Positions 34,354 through 46,513 of a stretch of 64,000 nt of DNA are shown here, in pieces. Source of the stretch: Eremomyces bilateralis CBS 781.70 (taxonomy: Eukaryota; Ascomycota; Dothideomycetes; Eremomycetales; Eremomycetaceae). A program made the position numbers and the translations under genes. The stretch spans positions 787,794 through 851,793 of the forward strand of contig NW_022985070.1 of assembly GCF_010015585.1 (NCBI RefSeq). The letters run 5' to 3'. Below the pieces are notes generated by a model that saw only the letters and a list, made by a program, of their open reading frames with translations, searched no databases and was not told where the DNA came from. The first letter of the stretch is position 1; each line of letters begins with the position of its first letter.

Positions 34354-36023
34354 GGCCGGTGTGAGCTCTGGGGGCCATGTTCGATGTGTATAGGTGACCA
34401 AGTTGATTAGCGACAAATCCACAGACTGAAGGGAATCAAAGGTCTCTTCTACGGAGACGGAGTGAGCGTCCTATCCTATATACTTATCCGCCATCATTGT
34501 AGATAGGGCAGTCATATAACTTTGGCCTTTGCAGTTTGCTCCCTAAAGACAGGGCTGCTACTAGGCGTGTCCATTTTTACCTCTGTATTAAAGCCACATT
34601 CGATGTGATATGTCGCTCTGAAGGCTTCCATGGATCCCATTGGACATTATCCATGGTCAATAGAGTCAAGAATGATGAGCGTCTAAGCGAAGTCGATCTC
34701 AGTATCCGGAGCCCCTTCCAGGAACTCCAAAGCGGGCACAGACTATTAGTCCTGTAGGGGATACTCAATAAGGATCGGACCCTCGTCAGTCGCCAGTGCG
34801 TCGCCCTTCCTTCCGCCTTCCGCCTTGTGTGCTTTATGCCTCCATCTCGCAAATCGAGTGATCGACGCCATAGAGAACTTGGTGACGTGCAGTAAACGAC
34901 CCGGGCACGGCGGACAGGGACGTCGCCATAATCCTGAGATTACATGATTGGCGGGGGGATGCGGGCCGCGCGCTGTGACCTGGACGGCTGGACGCCACAA
35001 GTTGTCCAACAGCCGTGGGCCGGAGCGTCGTCTCCACCCACACTCAGACACTCTCGACCGTTTGGCAACGGTCTATTCACGTTAGACGTTAAGTGCCCTG
35101 AAAGCCTCGAACCCAATGAAGCCTGAAGGCCATGTGCTGCCACAAGATTGATCATCTCGACACTGAACCTGGGTTCGGTCCAGGCTGTCTAGCATATATA
35201 ATGTCACATAACAGGCTCGGTCCCTACGAACTCGCCACTTGGACGCTCGCATCTGGCAGGTCTGTCACCTTCGTCAAATATGAACTTTGCTTGATGCTCT
35301 CGATCGAGGATTCCAACAAGCTCGCATGGATGGTGGGTCTCTATCCGGCGGCTGCGACTTGCATTGGGCAGTGGTGCCGCAGTTCTGCTTGGCAAGGTGC
35401 TCCAGTTAGTAGAATGAGCTGCTTTGCCATACGTAGTAAATGCCACATGTCTCTTATTGACGGGAAAGCCCGAATTAGGCAAATCCTCCGCGACCTGGTT
35501 CCAACGGATTAACCTCTGGCGCTGGAAGTCATGGTGTTGACGTGCATGGAGCCGGCAAAGAGACGCCACACCCTAACTTGGCGTTTTGCGTCAACAAAGC
35601 AGTCTGCCGTTGGTACTTGGTAGCCCCCTGGAGATTGTTCAGACCAAAGCAATGTCAGAAGTGAGGAGAGGTACGTTACTAAAGTAAGCCATCACTGGTA
35701 TCTATCACAGTATCGAATAGCGACCTTGCTTCCGCGGGTAAATCCCTTGCTGAGTTTGGAAGAAGAACAGTATGGGTTGAAGTCATCCGGTCCAGAAATA
35801 GTGATCTCGAATTCAGAGAGAAAACCAAAGTCCTGTGTGTATTTGCTTCCTACATTTTCAGTTGCACGACATATGGCATCGGCTCCTCGCATCAGGCTCC
35901 AAAGGCACCCTTCCTTGCCAATTTGAAATCATTCTATCGCTGTCTTTGGCTTTCTACTCATCTCCATCCCGCGCGGCCCTAGACTCGGATGTGGACTTGC
36001 AGGCCGTGACTCTGCGGCGGAGG
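34354..36023. other. Intergenic, no gene supported
   Basis: Contains a 126-codon plus-strand frame (35132-35512) overlapped by a 121-codon minus-strand frame (35204-35569). Neither shows a domain or splice support. I see no annotated-class feature here. Confidence 0.45.
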
Positions 36024-36839
36024 TCATTGCTGCTCATGGCCAGGTCTGCCACAGTACGAGCAGGACGAGGCCGTGGCGATATCGACTTCTGGACACGCCT
36101 TGGCGGCCGAAGAAGGTAACATCCTCGCTGTTTCAGCGGGAGTCGATGGTGCTGTTGCCACTAATTTTGAAGTCTGGCCTCTGTAGTTTCGAAGATTGTT
36201 GGCCGGTAGGATACACTCCTTGACATCTGTCCCGTTCTGCGCTTTTGGGACTCGTTCTAGAAACTTGGACGTATTCCTCGTCTCGGTGCGTGGGTTGGAT
36301 GGATTTTCCATTTGTCGGAACTTCTGGCTTCGATGATCGAAAACCCACTGATCGTACGGCCCAGAAATTGCGACGCCGTCTGCGTCCCAAGCACATACCC
36401 AGCTTTTCTCGTCATCAAGCCTGAAAAAAATTGCACGCTCATATTTCTTTATGTTGGCATTTTGACTGTCTGTTTCGGAGTTCTTCCTCTTGAACAGCGA
36501 TGATTCACTGTTCATCGTGGTTGCGCTGTTTAGCCGCTTCATTTTTGGGAGATCATCTTCATGAATGACCCCTTCCTTCTTGCGACTCTCGTAATCCTCT
36601 TTGAACAAATAGCGACGCAGAATCAAGGATAGGACAACGGGCTTTGGACACGGTAACTCTTCCCCACGATCGGAATCCCGTGCCAAAAGCTGCCAGCCTT
36701 TTCCAGCTTCATATACATATAATCCTGGCTCAGGATTGTTCCAATGCTCGATGGTTCGCCTCCCAAAGCCGGGCCTGCCGGAAAACCACTCGGAGGCATT
36801 AAAGAGGGCTCGAGTGACCAAGTACAAATTTGGAGCCAT
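36024..36839 (-). CDS. Orphan protein of unknown function, 271 aa
   Basis: Single open frame from the ATG at 36839. The first 90 residues look folded (MAPNLYLVTRALFNASEWF, then GLYVYEAGKGWQLLARDSD and LSLILRRYLFKEDYES). A charged Lys/Asn/Ser region follows, then a second folded-looking part (AIFFRLDDEKSWVCAWDADG...QWVFDHRSQKF) and a disordered tail. The last residues, CSYCGRPGHE, resemble a CCHC zinc knuckle cut short after the His. I recognise no family. The knuckle-like end hints at nucleic-acid contact or at a gene fragment. Missing exons at either end cannot be excluded. Confidence 0.45.
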   Translation of the reverse strand: MAPNLYLVTRALFNASEWFSGRPGFGRRTIEHWNNPEPGLYVYEAGKGWQLLARDSDRGEELPCPKPVVLSLILRRYLFKEDYESRKKEGVIHEDDLPKMKRLNSATTMNSESSLFKRKNSETDSQNANIKKYERAIFFRLDDEKSWVCAWDADGVAISGPYDQWVFDHRSQKFRQMENPSNPRTETRNTSKFLERVPKAQNGTDVKECILPANNLRNYRGQTSKLVATAPSTPAETARMLPSSAAKACPEVDIATASSCSYCGRPGHEQQ

Positions 36840-38287
36840 GTTGAACGAAGACACAATGAGGGAGCAGAGGCGACAAAAGTTTACTGGAAAGCTTCAATCA
36901 GCAAATCGTCCCCAGTGCTTGGATCAGTTTTCAAAGACTCGATGGTTTCTGCGGTAAGGAACCAGAGGCTCGGGACGACTCGTCATGTAGTTTCCGGGAA
37001 AATTGGAAACATAGGACAATGATCCGAAACGAATTGCAACTCACGATGGAAGAGTGAGGCTCTGATCACGCTGCCATAATAGATTGTCAGATTCAGTCTA
37101 TGCAGTGTAATGTCAGCTTGATCTTGGGATTATACACTACAGGACAGTGGAACAGGGATGGACTGAATAGTTCTCGCCCGACGTACATGTAATGATGAGA
37201 CGATGCCAAGAATATCAATTTGAACCTGTACTTCCGCAGCGAGTGCTAAAACGCTCGACGTAATTGACCACAATGGAAGAAAAGATAGCGAAACGTAGGG
37301 CGAGTATTTCGAATCCGTACAATTGCGAGGAGGCCGGGGGCATTTTGAGTTTGCCGGGAACTGGACACAGCGATAACGGCCATATCTTTTTTATATTTCC
37401 TACATGGCAGCTCTTGCAGCTTTTTGCGAGAGATCTCCGAGCGCCAAAGTGCGCTCCCATGCTGTGGTGTCTTGGGTCCTATCAGCTCCTCAACTCCAAG
37501 TTGCAATGTAAAATGATTCTTAACCAATAATATGCCAATCTTCACCCTCGTGCAGCACTGATAAGAGTTCATTATCATCCTCCTTGCCAAGCACTGCTCG
37601 AATAGTACATATCTGCTGTGGTGGTCTTCCAAATCCATGGCTTCGGTGCAGCAACACCGCTGTCGCCCAGAGGATCTGCTTACTACGCCCAGGTGGGTAG
37701 ATAATTAGTAATTAGGTATAGCGGTGTGAACCTCCTCGCCAAAAGCGTACCAGTATCCGAATCAGCTTAGGATCATCCGGAACGCCTAGCCATTGTTCGG
37801 TAATTTGAAGTCGGCCTTCAGATGCAGTCTATTGTGGCCAGCGAAGAGTTGCCCGTGAATGCGGTTGAGGTTCACACGCATTTTGCTCGAGCTGGGATCA
37901 TTATCAAGTTGGTCAAGCAGCGAACGGTCCGGGAATTGTAATCGTTTCAAACGAGAAGCTACTGGTAGGGTACTCATGAAATGCCGTGTTCCCTTTGGAG
38001 GGTGCTAGGTTGGTTTGCTGCTATCAAGTGTCGTCCTAGGATACTGGAGTCATTAGCATGCATATAATAATATCTCAATGCACTGTCCACACAGCAGACC
38101 ACATATTCACTCAGCGTGTAGCAACAAAGTAGTTTGGAAATCTGATTGAATTTTGACCCAACAAACTCCATGATGGCTGCACTGAAGGATCCGATTCATG
38201 TTATGCACATGCCATAAGCGATGCACCCGGGAACGGTTTGACCCTCGAAAGTAGGTCCATTTTTGCTCATCGATACAACATCCACAA
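36840..38287. other. Intergenic, possible eroded coding DNA
   Basis: A 130-codon minus-strand frame at 37246-37638 overlaps others and has no recognisable domain. Nothing here is supported as a gene. Confidence 0.4.
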
Positions 38288-39020
38288 CTACGATTCGGTC
38301 GTCACCTTCGCCTTGCCGTTCGTCACCTTCACACCAAGTTGTCGCGCGCGGGCAACAATGTCCACTCGCTTCCTTGCCGACACAGCATGTCCGATCCTGG
38401 GATAAGTCAGCGACAACCATACGTTTGCGGGGGTTGACTGGTGAGATAGTTTCAACGTACTCTGCGGCGTAGGTGCGGTTGTGCATGAGGAGGAGCTCGA
38501 CGTCGTTGGTGTTCTTGACGAGGAAGGCCTTGTGGCCCGAGGGCGTCATGTGGCGGGTCTTCTTGTTGGAGCCATAGCCGATCTAATTGTATAGCGAATG
38601 TGAGCAATCGATTCAAATGATCCCACGCCACGGAAACGTTGGGCGCTGAAGGACCCAGTTTGGTCCGCGGATTGATGCTCACCTTTGGCATGGCAGCCTG
38701 GCCCTTGAACCTTCTTCGCACTCGGTTGTCGATTCCCTTTGGTTTCCTCCAGCTGGGATCGACACGCATGAAGCGGTCGCTCTGGTGGCGGTTGAAGCGC
38801 GCATTGTCTACAAGTCACGATGTCTTAGCCAAATTTCCAAGCCACACCATTTCCATAACGATCGATATTCATCGAGATGATCGGATTGAAGGCGTAAATG
38901 CAGAATATTGTGCTCTCTCGCTTTCGCGGGGAACTTCGGGTCATTGGGTAGAGGTTCGGACGATGAGTTGGGAGACATACGCTTCTTGACGATCGGGACG
39001 TGTTTCTTTGCGGCGACCAT
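38288..39020 (-). CDS. rpl32: 60S ribosomal protein eL32, 131 aa, four exons
   Basis: Exons on the minus strand: 39020-38981, 38807-38683, 38582-38461 and 38396-38288, all in phase (396 nt). The product has the family's hallmark order: [84 protein letters not shown] and [19 protein letters not shown]. Length is the family norm (about 131-135 aa). It is a structural protein of the cytosolic large subunit. It is transcribed away from the aldo-keto reductase gene, sharing a 619-bp divergent promoter region. Confidence 0.97.
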
Positions 39021-39639
39021 CTATAAAAACGTGAGCAGAGTACTCTAACGGCTGATAAACAGCGATTAGAATGCGGGAAGAGACATACCTTGAATTGCTG
39101 CTGACGTCGCGGTCAATGTACGGATTTGGGGATTGATGGTGCAGTGTACACTTTGTGAAGTTGCAAAATTGCAGGTTGATAGTGGACGGGAAAACACTAA
39201 GCCGAATTAGGCGGGTAAAGCGAGCAGCCACGCACCCACACAGCCACATAAATGTGGCGCAGCATAATTAAGGTCACGTGCATAATACCGCATTCAATAG
39301 ACAGAACCAGTTCACTAATTACAGTTCCTCCATACTGTTGTGGCATCAGTGGTAGCTACTTACTGGACCCTTCTGCCAAACTGCCAATGTCAATTGGAGT
39401 GACACCGAGACTGATTGCGTGCTACAAATGGAACCAGCCACCTGATCCTACTCATTCTCCATGGAGCTCCCGTCATGATTACGGGCTAATACCGCGCCCT
39501 ATGAGCGAGGCTCCCCCAAATCATACGGCAAGAGGGAACTCCTGAAAGCTGGCCGTCATTCCATCGTTGCTTGCCCAGCCGACTCCGCGAGCAATATACT
39601 AATACCGTATCTGAGATTTTATTCCCTCAATACACAATC

Positions 39640-40667
39640 ATGGCCGGAGAAACCGTAGCGACAGCGCTTGCAAAGGCCATAGGCAGGCCAGCTTTCATTT
39701 ATGGCACAGCGTGGAAGAAGGCCGAGACGACGAGATTGGTCCAAGAAGCCCTCGCCTCGGGCTTCACAGCTGTCGATACCGCTGCTCAGCCGAAACACTA
39801 TCGGGAAGACCTCGTGGGAAAGGCGTTGAGGAACTCCTTCGAGTCCGACATTATCAGTAGAGAGAGGCTTTTCGTATGTGCAATGATCGAGCGCCTGGTA
39901 CACAGGCGGGACACCCAGCCCGACACTAATAGAGGCGACAACTCAGTTTCGCGCTAACTATTTATGAATAGTTACAGACGAAATTCACCGCACCTGGCGG
40001 ACAATCCCTCTCGAACATACCGTACAACCCAGATGATGAACTCCAGGTTCAGATCGAGACCAGCGTGAAATCGTCTTTCAGGAACCTTCGCCCACGAGAA
40101 GAGACCGAGTCGGAAAACGAAACATATATTGATTGCTTGCTCTTGCACTCCCCGCTGGACACTCTCGAAAGCACCGTACAAGCGTGGAAGGTATTGGAAT
40201 CGTACGTCCCCAAGCGGATTAGGCATCTCGGCATATCGAATGTCGACTTGCAGATACTGCAGGGGCTCTACGATAGTGTCGAGATCAAACCGGCAGTTGT
40301 GCAGAACCGGTTTATTCCGATGACGGGCTACGATGTGGAGCTTCGCGAATTTTGTGCAGATAAGGGCATCATGTACGAGTCTTTCTGGACCTTGACTGGC
40401 AATCCGAATCTACTCCGGCTTGAATCTGTACAAGATCTAGCAGCGAAGGTCAGAGTGGCCCCTGAAGTCGGTTGTTACGCCCTAGTTATGGCACTCGGCA
40501 TTACAACCTTGAACGGAACTACCTCGACAGAACACATGAAGGACGATCTCGCTGGGGTTCTCAAGGTGCAAGAATGGGCAAGCGAACATCCAGAGGAGTG
40601 GCAGAAGGCTAAAGATTCCTTCCGTACTTTTATTGGAGCTATGTCAAAGATTGACACATTAGGGTAA
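39640..40667 (+). CDS. Aldo-keto reductase, 309 aa, two exons
   Basis: Exons 39640-39873 and 39972-40667; GTATGT donor and GAATAG acceptor restore LFLQTKFTAPGGQ. The aldo-keto catalytic tetrad is complete: Asp46 (VDTA), Tyr54 (HYRED), Lys82 (QTKF) and His137 (LLLHSP). The barrel continues with KRIRHLGISN, VVQNRF and a shortened C-terminus. The NADPH-binding end is less canonical than in typical family members; the tail is EWQKAKDSFRTFIGAM rather than the usual Ile-Pro-Lys-Ser type loop. It should reduce a carbonyl with NAD(P)H in the cytosol; the substrate is unknown. It converges on the NAD kinase gene, with stop codons 78 bp apart. Confidence 0.9.
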
Positions 40668-40745
40668 TTACACGCGCCTGGTTATACGACTGACTGTCCC
40701 GTTCAAGTGCAGATGTAAAAGTATAATATGCCCATATATCGTAAC

Positions 40746-42426
40746 TTAAGACAATTGACTCCACGGTTTTTGCCTTTGCCGTGAGTTCCAGTGCAGTGTT
40801 CTCGATATACTGTCGATCCAGTCCTCCTGTTTTCGGTCCAGGGGCAGGATGCTCGGGAAGGGATATCGAGACGCTGAAATAGTGACATAATCACCTGGAT
40901 GTAACTCCACACTGTCTGCATATCAGTAACGAACATGATTTGCATGGAAACGGTGGTCCATACCGGTCTCTTCCATCAAAACTTGCCCATGAACCTGCTC
41001 TCGCATCAAACGGAACGGCAACCCTCAACACGATGGTATCGGGTAGAATGATGGGGCGAAATGAGAGAGTATGTGCGCAAATCGCGGTAAGTAATATCAC
41101 GGGATTTTCAGGGTGACAGAGCGATCCACCCGCCGCGAGGTTATATGCCGTCGAGCCCGTCGGTGTCGCAACGCATACGCCGTCCGCCTGGACCGTCGTG
41201 AAGTGCTGGTCATCGCCAAAGACCTCGAGCGTCGACATGGTGGGATTCGGGCCGCGATCGATCACGACTTCGTTCAAGATATTATAGGAACCGGCGGGCC
41301 GGTGGGTGTGGTCGTCGTCGCTCTCCTCTCCGATGAGCTCCTCGACGATGTCCCTGGAACGCGGCAGTTGGCCCTGCTGCGAGCGCATGATGGTGGCCTC
41401 GAATCGAAGCCTTAGGCTCACGGTGATCCCTTCCACGAACGAGCGGGACAGCGTCGCCTGATAGGCATTGTAGTCGAATTTGGTGAGGAATCCCATCGAT
41501 CCGCAAGCAAAGGCGAGAAGAGGAGGAACGATCTTTTGAAACAGCCAACTCGCATAGAGCACCGTGCCGTCTCCACCGAGCTGGTGATATGTTAACGGTT
41601 GCTTCTATGATTAGCAAAGCATATTGAACATACGGCAATGACAATGTCAAATGTGTGTGGATATCGCGCACATAGCTCGCTGTTCCAGAACAGAAGTCGA
41701 TCTTTAACCGTCGGGTACTTGTTTAGCATACCCTTCAAATCAAACCTCTCGTCGTGCTCCAATGTGTCCTCCACATATCTGGACATTGTCCTGTCAGAAC
41801 AAGGCATTGGACTACACTGTGAGACTCACACTTTACAATCCGAGCCCTCTTTGATCAAGAGCCACTCCGCTATCTCTCTGACCGATTTGATGATATTTCC
41901 ATCATTCGCCTTCGCCAGCAAGAAGATGTTCCGTACCTGGAGCTTCAGCTTGAGGGTGGATAGCCTTTTCGCCAATTCCCGTATTCCAAACGCCATATCC
42001 CTCAGCTCCTTCTTTGTAAGTAAACGTGAATGGACATGTTCGCGGCCCTCGACTGGTTCGGGACGCTTGTCTGTATGTTTGGTTAACGGCTTATTATCCG
42101 GTCTGAAACCACTCGGGGAAGTGATACGCTGTTCCTCGATGATGGAATGGACAATGCAGTGGTGCGGTATATCATGGTCGAGGGCTTGATTATTGGACGG
42201 GACGAGGGAGGACTTTCGACGATGCTCGGCTTCTTCGTTGAAGACTACCTGCAATTCTCATTTAATATCTAGTGTGCTCACAAAGAAGTCAGAGCACTTA
42301 CCTCCAACGCTTCTTGGGCGTGTTGAGCATTAGTGGTGCTGATTGACCGGTGGTTGTTATCATTCTCCGCGAGGATGTTAGTTCGAACCAATGCCTCCCT
42401 CGAAAATGGAAACTCACCTCTGGCAT
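40746..42426 (-). CDS. NAD kinase (ATP-NAD kinase), 476 aa, six exons
   Basis: Exons on the minus strand: 42426-42418, 42364-42302, 42248-41830, 41790-41634, 41580-40964 and 40911-40746, all in phase (1431 nt). The first exon encodes only Met-Pro-Glu. The N-terminal 115 residues are variable. The kinase core starts with [20 protein letters not shown] and has the catalytic GGDGT at 218-222 ([14 protein letters not shown]). It continues with [42 protein letters not shown] and [18 protein letters not shown]. This phosphorylates NAD to NADP and supplies NADPH metabolism. The next gene (aldo-keto reductase) uses the product cofactor, though convergence by itself shows no link. Yeast Utr1 is of similar size (530 aa). 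Confidence 0.95.
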
Positions 42427-42884
42427 TTTGAAGACAGGCGATGGTGTGGCCAGCTATGTTCCAGGTATAGTCAAGTACCGTACTGCGTGGACCTTTCAAT
42501 CTGTTCCTACGAAAGGGATGCTTGGATGTGATTCTAGGAATTGGATAGCTCCGAGACTCTGTATTAGCCGATCAATATATCTGCTGTTGACCCCGCCTAA
42601 TTACATCATGCAATCCAAATGAGGTACTAGCGTTCGGCACCCATTTGTACATTCGGCATTATTTGATAGTCGTATTGCAATTGATGTGGACACAATTCTG
42701 CTTGTCACATTTCGTCTCTCGGCATTAAAGTGAGACCAAAGATTGTAGCTGAGGCTCAAAGGCTTCAGCTGAGGTGCATAGAAGCAAGACGATATTCGCT
42801 CCTTTTGCCCCGATCACGCATCGGTAACCTGCCCATCAAGACAGCCACTTTCTGTCAAGTACCGCTGCAATATAAAGACTCCTC

Positions 42885-43964
42885 CTAAAGAGGAGGTTTG
42901 ACGTTCTCGAGGACATCTTCGATCACACCTTCCACTGTGACACCATCCAGGAGCTTCCTGACCGCCTGAAGCGAACTTCCCCATTGAAGACTTCTTTCAT
43001 CCTCGGGCTTCGTCACAGCGAGTCTATGCGCGTAGATTTTTCTCGCCGCCAGCACCACAATGGACGGAGTGACATAATTGACTCCATGGAGTGGTGCCAT
43101 TACATTGACAAGGCTGTGGAAATGCCGTGTTGCCAGTGCTGAGACGCCTCCACCTGCTGCTCTGTGCATGCGAAGATGGACCACAATATCATGAAGGTAT
43201 CCTCTTACTTCCGTGTTCATTTTGACCTGTGTTGAAAGTGTCTTCAACGATTCCAACTCGTCTACGCTGATGAATGCCCTCTGAGGCGGTGTCCTCTGGT
43301 GACTTGGAAGAGGGCCAGGTCTGACAGAGTCCCGTTGCGACACGCTTTCCTCGACTCCGTTGATGGTACGGTTGGATTTCGTCACATTGGGCGTATCATC
43401 CTCCGGGAGATGAGTGTGAGACATAAAGAAATGGTCATTCAACATCCCATTCAGGGTTTGCGTTGGCGGTGAAGTGACCAGTCCAACGACTATGAACCGT
43501 TTCGGAACCGAGTATACCGCGTTGCGAGTAAACATTCGTTTACCTCTCATCAGCTCAAGGATCTGGATCTGAATCGCATGAGGGGCGAAATCGAGATTCT
43601 CAACAACCACTGCATTTGCAATTCGTTTGCTGCCGAGTGCCAGATCGGCGGCAAGGCTGTCATCGTCTCCAGAACGGGTATCAATAAGCAAACTCTCGGC
43701 CAGATCCTCTAACGTCATGGTTTGATGACAATGCAAGCGTATAGTCTGCAGGCCGACAAGATTGAGGCATATCTGTCCATATTAGCTAATTGATTTCTGG
43801 GATACAATGATACCGCATACCAGCTCGACTTCTTGTGCAATGAGGTCTTTTTGCGCCTTGTTACTTCGAATCAGGACATGCTGTCCAGCTATTAAACCCA
43901 GAAGCACTGCCAATTCGAGGTCGCTCATTGTTCCAGCCTTTTCGGTTATACTTTCCGAAGCCAT
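42885..43964 (-). CDS. Magnesium-chelatase-like fungal protein, 343 aa, two exons
   Basis: Exons on the minus strand: 43964-43821 and 43772-42885, phase 0. The first part (MSDLELAVLLGLIAGQHVLI) is the conserved N-terminal helix of the fungal proteins annotated as magnesium chelatase. LHCHQTMTLEDLAESLLID, then NAVVVENLDFAPHAIQIQILELMRGKRMFT and KRFIVVGLV correspond to the Walker-B and sensor region of MoxR/ChlI AAA proteins. The C-terminus (about 235-343) is the helical lid. No Walker A GxxxxGKT is present, so ATP hydrolysis is doubtful. Fungi make no chlorophyll, so the name reflects homology only. The true role is unknown. Confidence 0.75.
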
Positions 43965-44657
43965 CGTGGTCAGGACTTCCGAAGGTATTGTCAGAGGGCC
44001 GGCTGAGCACTTTCAAAGGTACGAGTCCTTTTCTAGTCATATTCCGCCGAATTCTCGCGGAGCCAAGGTTGCATCATGGAGTGCTGAAAACATTAGGACG
44101 ATCATGCCATAGCTTCCAACAGCTCTGGTGAGCGACTATGTAGACTCTGAATGAAGATCTGAAGAATACCTGTAGTTAATTAGGTGAGTTAAAGTCACTT
44201 GAAGATGGAGGAGGGGATTTGATATGAATTGATTGATTGATTGCTGCACACGTTCGGGCCAACTTTCATTCGGCCCACGTGGGGAGGATTTTTTTGCAAC
44301 TCCAGAAACGTACAGGGCAGCCTCCTTGCAGGCCTTGGCGTAGCCTATACGTATCCATTCTTAGTGATCGGTAATCCGCAGTATTGTTCCAACCGCTACC
44401 TAAATGTTTTCCAAATCGGTGCCATACAAGTTGCATCACGTGAACCAGAGTAACCTTCACGCATCGAGAAATACAGCAGAGCGGGTTGTTTTGGAAGGCG
44501 TGCGTCAACCATACACAGCCCCTCCCTAGCCTTATCCGCATTTTCCCAGTCTACAACCACGTCCCCATCATGTTTCATTTGCTTCTTGACAAGAAACGAT
44601 AGTTGAGTCTATCGAGAAACTCATTTGGTGGAACACTTCCCCGTTCAAGCAAAAACC

Positions 44658-46513
44658 AGGCGTCTATTGAAGCGCAATGGCAGTGGGGGACTGAGCCTGA
44701 CAGACGACCTGGTGGCGACGATATCCCTCGAAAATACGCCATCCTCTCGCATACATGGATACATGGTGAGGAGGTCACATTCGAAGAATTTAGAAAAGGG
44801 ATGCGAAAGCACACAGTTGGGTATAAGACGATCGAGTTCTGTGGAGAGCAGACCGCTCGTGATGGCTTGGAGTACTTCTTGCTGCATCGATAAGTCAAAC
44901 AGCACCGAGCTATCGAAGGCCATGATGCCTCGGAGACGGAGCACTTTGTTGCGCGAGAGACAGAGCTCAAGGAAATACACCAAACACTCAGTGGTGATGG
45001 TAGTCGTCGCATCGCTGTCCTTCACGGGTTGGGAGGAATCGGTAAGACACAACTGACGGTTGCATATGCGAAGCGTTATCGAGACAGCTACTCGGCAGTG
45101 CTCTGACTCAACGCCAAAGATGAGGGTTCTCTTAAGCAGAGCTTTGGCAATGCAGCTAGGAGGATACTACAAGAACATCCGTCTGCTCAACGTCTCGGTG
45201 GTGTAGATTTGAGAGGGAGCTTGGGGGAGGTGGTAGAGGCCGTCAAAGGGTGGTTGAGTCTCCCCAACAACACAAGATGGCTGGTCGTCTATGACAACTA
45301 CGTCAATCCAAAAGTAGCGGGCAACACGGATGCTGCGGCATTGGAAATTCGGAAGTATCTTCCCGAATCACATCAAGGATCGGTTATTATCACTACGCGA
45401 TCGTCTCAGGTCACCATTGGCCATCGCACTCCAGTCCGAAAGCTGGAGAACGTGCAGGATTGCCTTGAAATACAATCGAATGCGTCAAGTCGCAAAGAAT
45501 TGATAAGTGGTAGGAAATTTCTTAACATATAGGAATTATTCTAACTGAACCGACAGATCCCGACGCAGCTAAGCTTGTAAAAGAGTTAGACGGACTCCCT
45601 CTTGCACTTGCAACATCTGGAGCATATCTCGAGCAAGTGACGACCAGTTTGGCGGAGTATCTTCGTTTATATACGGAATTATGGTTGAAGCTGCAAAAGA
45701 AAAGTCCTGAGCTCAGCTCATACGAAGGTCGACTCTACTCCACATGGGACATCTCCTATAAGCAGGTTCAACAACAGAACCGACTTTCGACCCGGCTCCT
45801 ACAACTGTGGCCATATTTCGACAATCGGGATCTCTGGTTCGAACTTCTTCTCCACAGCGATATAGGTGATCCGGAGTGGGTTCGCGAGTTTACTGAAGAC
45901 CGAGTAAATTTCGACGGCGCAATTCGGGTGTTGTGCAACCACGGGCTTGTGGAAGCAGACTCGACTTCGCAGAAGAAGGTGGAGTCTCAAGGGTACCGCA
46001 TGCACAGCTGTGTACACTCGTGGACTCTGCATATTCTAAATCCAGAGAGGAATAAGGAGATGGTGAGACTCGCACTGAAATGTATTGGGTTACATGTTCC
46101 TGAAACTTCAAGTGATCAGTCGTGGATTACGCAGCAACGGCTTCTGGCGCATGCGGCTGGCTATTCATCGATACGCAAATGGCGGGATGGAGTGGGCAGT
46201 ACACAACCTGGGCGACCTCTACTCTGACCAAGGAAAACTGAAGGAGGCAGAAGAGATGTACATACGAGCGCTGCAAGGATACGAGGAGGCACTTGGACCG
46301 AAGCACACATCAACGCTCGACATGGTCAATAACCTGGGCCTATTCTACGCCGATCAAGGGAAACTGAAGAGGCAGAAAAGATGTACATACGAGCGCTGCA
46401 AGGATACGAGGTACTGGACTCCGAGCCCCTTCCGAGACACCGACCAACCCTCAACACTATACGGAATCTCGGCGATCTCTTTACAGCCAATCAGGCGGGA
46501 ATGATATAGACTA
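44658..46513 (+). pseudogene. Broken fungal NLR: HET / NB-ARC / TPR (heterokaryon-incompatibility type)
   Basis: Segments, in order: a HET-domain start (RLLKRNGSGGLSLTDDLV, then GDDIPRKYAILSHTWIHGEE), with the conserved CCIDKS at about 44885; an NB-ARC with P-loop GLGGIGKT at 45026-45049 and GSVIITTRSSQ and GLPLALA later; and TPR units (AVHNLGDLYSDQGKLKEAEE). Lesions: AGG in place of the expected ATG at 44658; a one-base loss between the two HET segments near 44709; loss of about 11 bases of the WIDTC codons at about 44880; TGA for Trp at 45104-45106; a frame change near 46160; and a one-base loss in the second TPR unit at about 46363. A GT-AG intron (45510-45556) is still recognisable. HET-NLRs trigger programmed cell death on non-self recognition; this copy cannot make a full protein. 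Confidence 0.85.

Noticed and set aside
35132-35569. Overlapping 126- and 121-codon ORFs on opposite strands
   Set aside because: Neither shows a domain, signal, exon partner or convincing composition.
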